DNA of 10,365 nucleotides from Acidobacteriota bacterium (GTDB taxonomy: Bacteria > Acidobacteriota > Terriglobia > Bryobacterales > Bryobacteraceae), in NCBI GenBank assembly GCA_026394095.1, contig JAPKYY010000475.1:1-10365 (forward strand), written 5' to 3'. The translations under genes were made by a program, and so were the position numbers. Within the stretch, counting starts at the first letter, position 1, and each line of letters starts with the position of its first letter. The notes beneath the pieces are model-generated. The model was given only the letters and a program-made list of their open reading frames with translations. It did no database searches and was not told where the DNA came from. Below are positions 6,408 to 10,365 of the stretch, piece after piece.

Positions 6408-7817
6408 CTAGTTCAACAGGTTTCGTCTGGCGTAGCCGCTGGTGGCGGGTTGAATTGCGTCTAAAGCCTTGGCCCAATCGGCCGAGTCGAAGCGTTTCTC
6501 GAAGTCCTGCAATGCCTTTTCGTAGCTTGCCAGCATCGATTGCTTGAGCTCAGCTTGTGCGAAGGAATAGCTGAGGCTGTTGCGCCCCAAAGTCTTGACT
6601 TCATCCCAGGAGAGTCGAAAAAGCTTGACGGCATGCATGTATTCGTCGGTCATGTTGGAATCCCAGCTTCCCCGGTCGTCCGTATTGAGGCAGACGGGGA
6701 TGCCAAAGCGAAGGTATTCAGGGAAGGGATGTTCGATCAAATTGGGAACGTAATCGAGGAGGCGGTTTGAGATCAGATTGATCTCAACCAGATAGCGGTT
6801 GTGGCGCATCAGCAGCATCGTATCGGGGTCATCAATCAGATTGACACCGTGGCCAATACGCGTGGCGCCCAGCAGCAAAGTATTGCGCACTTCCGGGCCG
6901 GGGGAATCCTTTTCGCCGGCGTGGATGCTGAGCGGAATATTGCCGGTGCGGCGGCGTGCCTGGCGAAAGTACTTGAGCATGCGCAGGGCGTAACCCTTGT
7001 CGTTATCTTCCCGGCCAGCGGCATTTATGCCAACAAAAAGGTCGCGGTGACGGTCTACAAATTCATGCAGATTCAGAATCTGTTGTTCGATGTCGGCACG
7101 AAAGCGGATGATGGTGACTTGAAAGCGATAGGCGACACCAGTCGCTACAACGTCAGGCTGTTTCAGACGTGCCTGGACAATGGCGATGGCTTCGTCGGGC
7201 GAGTATCCACTGCCATCGGGCTTTTCATTGAGAAAGGGCCCCCACTGAGCTTCTACGTAACGAAGCCCTTCTGCCCCAAAAAGCTTCAGGTTTTGGGCAA
7301 AGAGCTCGGCAAAGAGATGCGGATTGCGGGAGAGAGGCGTGAGCCGGACTACGATCTCTTCAAAGAACTCATTGCGATTCTCGCCGGGCTCGTCGAGTAT
7401 GTGTGCCGAGAGCCAGGCCTTTTTCTGTTCGGCATTAAGCGCATCGAGTGGCGTGTAATCGGTCTGGCGGCAAGCGGAGAGTTTGGCAACGGCTGGAGCG
7501 CCGATGTTGCTAAAGAGAACAATCGGCCCATTTTCGCTGTCAGGGCAGGGATGAAAGCTCGTTCGGGTGTAATAGCGGTAGCCCAGCTTTTGCACGTTAA
7601 CGGCGGCTTCAAGCACATGGTGGGCATAAAAGCTGAGAGTGGCGTGGTGGTGCAGGTCACCTCCCTTGGGCAGGGTTTGCAGAAAAGCATAGAGCTGCGC
7701 AGGCGTTGCGCGATCGCGGATTTCAGCAAAACGAGATGCGAAGTCTTGTGCGGCGGCTGCGCCTGTCAACAGACAGACTAAAGCAATTGACCGCGCGTAG
7801 AGGTTTGAATACGGCAC
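6408..7817 (-). CDS. Secreted ADA2/ADGF-like adenosine deaminase
   Basis: This 469-residue metal-dependent deaminase probably converts extracellular (deoxy)adenosine to inosine and ammonia. A signal peptide spans about 1-24 (IALVCLLTGAAAAQ). Catalytic-barrel motifs appear in order: PKGGDLHHH with metal ligands His56 and His58; SIHAGE with His299 and catalytic Glu302; RIGHGV with His323; VEINLISN; HPFP; and NTDDRGS with Asp380/Asp381. The PKGxxLHxH form and the insert after it, with Cys91 and Cys116, resemble ADA2/ADGF proteins rather than cytoplasmic Add. The start is GTG 7817, which overlaps the preceding SMP-30-like gene by 40 nt with no ribosome site, so coupling is likely. Its stop abuts the ATG of the 114-aa gene. 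AMP or another purine nucleoside as substrate cannot be excluded. Confidence 0.9.
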   Translation of the reverse strand: MPYSNLYARSIALVCLLTGAAAAQDFASRFAEIRDRATPAQLYAFLQTLPKGGDLHHHATLSFYAHHVLEAAVNVQKLGYRYYTRTSFHPCPDSENGPIVLFSNIGAPAVAKLSACRQTDYTPLDALNAEQKKAWLSAHILDEPGENRNEFFEEIVVRLTPLSRNPHLFAELFAQNLKLFGAEGLRYVEAQWGPFLNEKPDGSGYSPDEAIAIVQARLKQPDVVATGVAYRFQVTIIRFRADIEQQILNLHEFVDRHRDLFVGINAAGREDNDKGYALRMLKYFRQARRRTGNIPLSIHAGEKDSPGPEVRNTLLLGATRIGHGVNLIDDPDTMLLMRHNRYLVEINLISNRLLDYVPNLIEHPFPEYLRFGIPVCLNTDDRGSWDSNMTDEYMHAVKLFRLSWDEVKTLGRNSLSYSFAQAELKQSMLASYEKALQDFEKRFDSADWAKALDAIQPATSGYARRNLLN

Positions 7818-8812
7818 ATATACATGTCAGCACAAATATAGAGTGTGCTGCCATCGTTGCCCCAGGCGCAATTTGCACTTTTCTCCCCGGTCTCGATGCG
7901 GCCAAGCAAGGTACCAGCCGGGCTAAAGACATAGATGCCACCCGGGCCAGAAGCAAAGAGATTACCCTTTAGATCGACCTTCATGCCGTCTGGATTTCCT
8001 GGCATCTTGCCGACGTTGGCTGAGATGTCGTAGAAGACTTTGCCTGCACCGAGGGTGCCGTCATCTTTGACCGGGAAAGCCATCCAGATTGCTCGAGCCG
8101 GGTCTGAGTTTGCAACGTAGAGCGTTTTCTCATCGTGCGAGAAGGCGATCCCGTTGGGACGTGAGAGCTCTTTGCTCAGCAGTGTCAGGGTGCCGTCTTT
8201 GGCCAAACGATAGACTCCGCAGTAATCCAGTTCGCGTCTTGGATCGGCGAAGTTCCCAGGCAGGCCGTAGGGAGGATCGGTGAAGTAAAGGTCGCCGTTC
8301 GATTTGAAGCAGCAATCGTTCGGGCTGTTGAGGCGTTTGCCCTGGTAGTTGTCGACCAGCGTACGCTTGCCCCCGGACTTGGTGAGAACGCTGATGCGCC
8401 GGTCGCCATGTTCGCAACTCACCAGTTGCCCTTGCGAATCCAGACTAAGCCCGTTGCAGCCGGGTTCTTTGCCGTAATCTGTGTTGCCGGTATAACCTGA
8501 TGGCTTCAAAAAGACAGACGTGCCCTTGCCCTCTTCCCACTTCATGACGGAATTACGCGGGATATCGCTAAACAGTAAGTAGTTGCCATCCTTGATCCAG
8601 AGAGGGCCCTCAGTCCAGTCAAAGCCGGAGGCAATTACTTCAAGCCTGGCGTCTTTGGGCACCAGCTCGTCAAGGGCGGGATCGTAGCGATGAATCTTTC
8701 CCAAAACCGGGAAGTTCCTGGTGTCGAGAATGAATTCAGGTTTCTTGTCCTGAGCGGAGGCACTTAGTGCTCCAGCAAAAGTAGAGATAAGAGCGGAACG
8801 GCGGGTCAACAT
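7778..8812 (-). CDS. SMP-30/gluconolactonase/LRE family protein, probably exported
   Basis: The 344-residue protein is a six-bladed beta-propeller of the SMP-30/gluconolactonase family, whose members hydrolyse sugar and other lactones using one divalent metal. MLTRRSALISTFAGALSASAQ is a Tat-like signal with paired arginines. Expected metal-site residues are present: Glu68 in WTEGPLW, Asn165 in LNSPND, and Asp275 in NPDG. RPNGIAF (with Asn220) and GCNGLSLD are further blade motifs. The natural substrate is not predictable, since relatives act on gluconolactone, xylonolactone or organophosphates. It begins 15 nt after the kinase stop and ends 40 nt inside the adenosine deaminase gene, so it sits mid-operon. 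No clear ribosome site precedes ATG 8812. Confidence 0.9.
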   Translation of the reverse strand: MLTRRSALISTFAGALSASAQDKKPEFILDTRNFPVLGKIHRYDPALDELVPKDARLEVIASGFDWTEGPLWIKDGNYLLFSDIPRNSVMKWEEGKGTSVFLKPSGYTGNTDYGKEPGCNGLSLDSQGQLVSCEHGDRRISVLTKSGGKRTLVDNYQGKRLNSPNDCCFKSNGDLYFTDPPYGLPGNFADPRRELDYCGVYRLAKDGTLTLLSKELSRPNGIAFSHDEKTLYVANSDPARAIWMAFPVKDDGTLGAGKVFYDISANVGKMPGNPDGMKVDLKGNLFASGPGGIYVFSPAGTLLGRIETGEKSANCAWGNDGSTLYICADMYMCRIQTSTRGQLL

Positions 8813-8827
8813 GACTTGTGTATAGGA

Positions 8828-10365
8828 TCATGACACAAGTTCAGGCTCAACTGGTTCCGGCTTCGGCAGATTGGCCCAGCGCTCGATTGAAGCTGCGAGA
8901 GATTCTACGCTGACAGGTTTGCTGAGGTAGTGATTCATACCAGAGTCGAGGCACTTGTCGCGATCCTCTGGTGTGGCTGCAGCGGTAAGCGCGATGATGC
9001 CGACGCGTTTGAGTGCACCGCCAAGACTACGAATCTGGCGTGTGGCCTGGAAGCCATCCATCTCTGGCATCTGGCAATCCATGAAGATCAAGTCGTAGGG
9101 CAGCTGGCCTGCCATCTGTACGGCTTCGAATCCGTTGGCGGCAAGATCCACGCGGCAGCCGAGTTTTTCGAGCAGCCGGGTGCCAACCTTTTGGTTGATC
9201 AGATTGTCTTCCACCAGCAGGATGCGTGAGCCTGGAAATGTTGGGAGAATTGCCCTTTTGGCTTCTTGTCCAGCCCGGCGCATAGACTCACCGGCAATCT
9301 TTTCGGCCAGGATTCGCCCAGTCAGAGGATGCGGCAATCGTGTGGAATCGATCTCGATGATTCTGTCGGAGTTGGCTGGGTAGTGACGCGCAAATTCGCG
9401 ATGGATTCTCGCAAAGGCGCGCAAGGATTCGGCTGTACCTTCGAGTTTGAGTTGAGGAATCTCCAGTGCTGGCTTGGGGGCGGGAGCTTTTCCTGCTACT
9501 TCGATTTCAAAGTAGAAAACACTGCCTTCGCCGGCTTTGCTCTCAACGCCTACCCTGCCGTTCATCAATTCGGCCAGCTCCCGTACGATTGCAAGCCCGA
9601 GTCCCGTGCCACCGAAACGGCGGGTGGTTGAAGTGTCTGTTTGAGAAAAGCGTTGGAAGAGGAGGTTCACCTTGTCGGCAGGGATTCCAAGCCCGGTGTC
9701 CTCAACCTCAACTCTGATTCGGTTGGGCCCGCCGGGAAGCACCCGCAAGAGGACGTAACCTTCTTTGGTGAACTTGATGGCATTGCTGACGAAGTTCAGG
9801 GCCATCTGGCGAATGCGGGCAGAGTCTCCTTCTACCATCCTGGGAGTGCCAGGATCAAACCAGTAGAGCAAGTCAATGCCCCGTTCTTGCGCCTTGGCCT
9901 GCATCAGATCGACTACATCTTCAAGCGTCCGCTCAAGATCAAACTCGATGCTTTCGAGATCGGTTTTGCCGGCTTCGATCTTGGAGAAGTCCAGGATATC
10001 GTTGATGATCTCGAGAAGTGCCTCACCGGATCGCATCACCGTCTCGCCCATTTCAAGCTGGTCGGCATCCAGTTTCGTATCGAGCAACAAACGGGACATG
10101 CCGATGATGGCATTCATTGGAGTGCGGATCTCGTGGCTCATCACGGCCAAAAACTGGCTCTTGGCCTGGCTTGCGTCTTCGGCCCGCTGCTTGGCGAATT
10201 CCAACTCGAGGCTAGCTTCCTCAAGGCTCTCAACATAGCTACGGCTGGAGGCTTCAGCTTCGCGGTGATCGGTGACATCGCGAATCAGTATCAGGATGTC
10301 TCCGAGTTGAGTTCTCGACAGTCTCGCCTCGAAGAAATGCAGTTTGTGGTCGAGGAAGTGCTCAT
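8828..10365 (-). CDS. Hybrid sensor histidine kinase with PAS remnant, HisKA, HATPase and receiver (5' end beyond the right edge)
   Basis: The frame is open to the right edge, showing 511 residues of a longer protein; numbering here starts at the edge. Residues 1-38 look like the end of a PAS/PAC domain ([14 protein letters not shown]), followed by a helical linker. HisKA has the phosphoacceptor His77 in [12 protein letters not shown]. HATPase_c has the N box (NFVSNAIKF, Asn194), DTGLGIP and [13 protein letters not shown] linker of about 90 residues separates it from a complete receiver (about 380-497) with Glu-Asp in ILLVEDN, phosphoacceptor Asp429 in [11 protein letters not shown], Thr460 and Lys482. 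There is no HPt domain after it, so phosphotransfer would need a separate HPt protein or back-transfer. It autophosphorylates in response to an unknown signal, probably at the membrane, but the sensor part is off-window. It is first in the minus-strand run. Confidence 0.93.
   Translation of the reverse strand, partial: EHFLDHKLHFFEARLSRTQLGDILILIRDVTDHREAEASSRSYVESLEEASLELEFAKQRAEDASQAKSQFLAVMSHEIRTPMNAIIGMSRLLLDTKLDADQLEMGETVMRSGEALLEIINDILDFSKIEAGKTDLESIEFDLERTLEDVVDLMQAKAQERGIDLLYWFDPGTPRMVEGDSARIRQMALNFVSNAIKFTKEGYVLLRVLPGGPNRIRVEVEDTGLGIPADKVNLLFQRFSQTDTSTTRRFGGTGLGLAIVRELAELMNGRVGVESKAGEGSVFYFEIEVAGKAPAPKPALEIPQLKLEGTAESLRAFARIHREFARHYPANSDRIIEIDSTRLPHPLTGRILAEKIAGESMRRAGQEAKRAILPTFPGSRILLVEDNLINQKVGTRLLEKLGCRVDLAANGFEAVQMAGQLPYDLIFMDCQMPEMDGFQATRQIRSLGGALKRVGIIALTAAATPEDRDKCLDSGMNHYLSKPVSVESLAASIERWANLPKPEPVEPELVS

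Noticed and set aside
6801..7781. A 326-codon open frame on the plus strand opposite the deaminase.
   Set aside because: The minus strand encodes a deaminase with all catalytic motifs; the plus frame has no recognisable domain and is its antisense shadow.
8828..10204. The kinase as a complete 458-residue gene starting at 10204.
   Set aside because: The codon at 10204 is TTG in the middle of a helical linker, and the frame stays open to the right edge with a PAS-like end upstream, so the gene is partial.

Overview
The window looks like chromosomal DNA from a soil-type bacterium, most likely Acidobacteriota of the Bryobacter/Solibacter group. That assignment is an inference from gene content: a secreted DUF1800 protein carrying Ig-like repeats, several exported proteins with 'RRTLLK'-, 'TRRSAL'- or 'TRRDL'-type N-termini, and a large hybrid sensor kinase. 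No 16S rRNA or other firm marker is present. I see no rRNA, tRNA, CRISPR array, insertion sequence or phage gene.

Layout. (1) Positions 1-1884, minus strand: a secreted Ig/IPT-repeat plus DUF1800 protein that runs off the left edge. (2) Positions 2035-2640, plus strand: an intradiol ring-cleavage dioxygenase whose frame is intact except for one in-frame TAG at 2191-2193. (3) Positions 2793-3617 (plus) and 3618-4538 (minus): two paralogous exported TPR proteins, convergent, with no base between their stop codons. (4) Positions 4807-6066, plus: a neutral/alkaline ceramidase-like hydrolase whose stop shares a CTAG with the stop of the next, opposing gene. (5) Positions 10365 down to 6063, minus: a compact run of hybrid histidine kinase (5' end off the right edge), SMP-30/gluconolactonase-like protein, ADA2/ADGF-like secreted adenosine deaminase and an unrecognised 114-aa protein. 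In this run the gaps are 15 nt, a 40-nt overlap and 0 nt, which suggests one transcript.

Functional picture. Most products appear to be exported and to act on small or polymer-derived substrates: an aromatic ring, a lactone, a nucleoside and an amidated lipid. This fits a scavenging heterotroph. The kinase at the head of the minus-strand run could sense a related signal, but nothing in the sequence identifies its ligand. I found no clear new defence or mobile system. The points most worth a second look are the single nonsense codon in the dioxygenase, the back-to-back TPR paralogs, the ADA2-like deaminase with its candidate disulfide, and the small unknown gene coupled to it.
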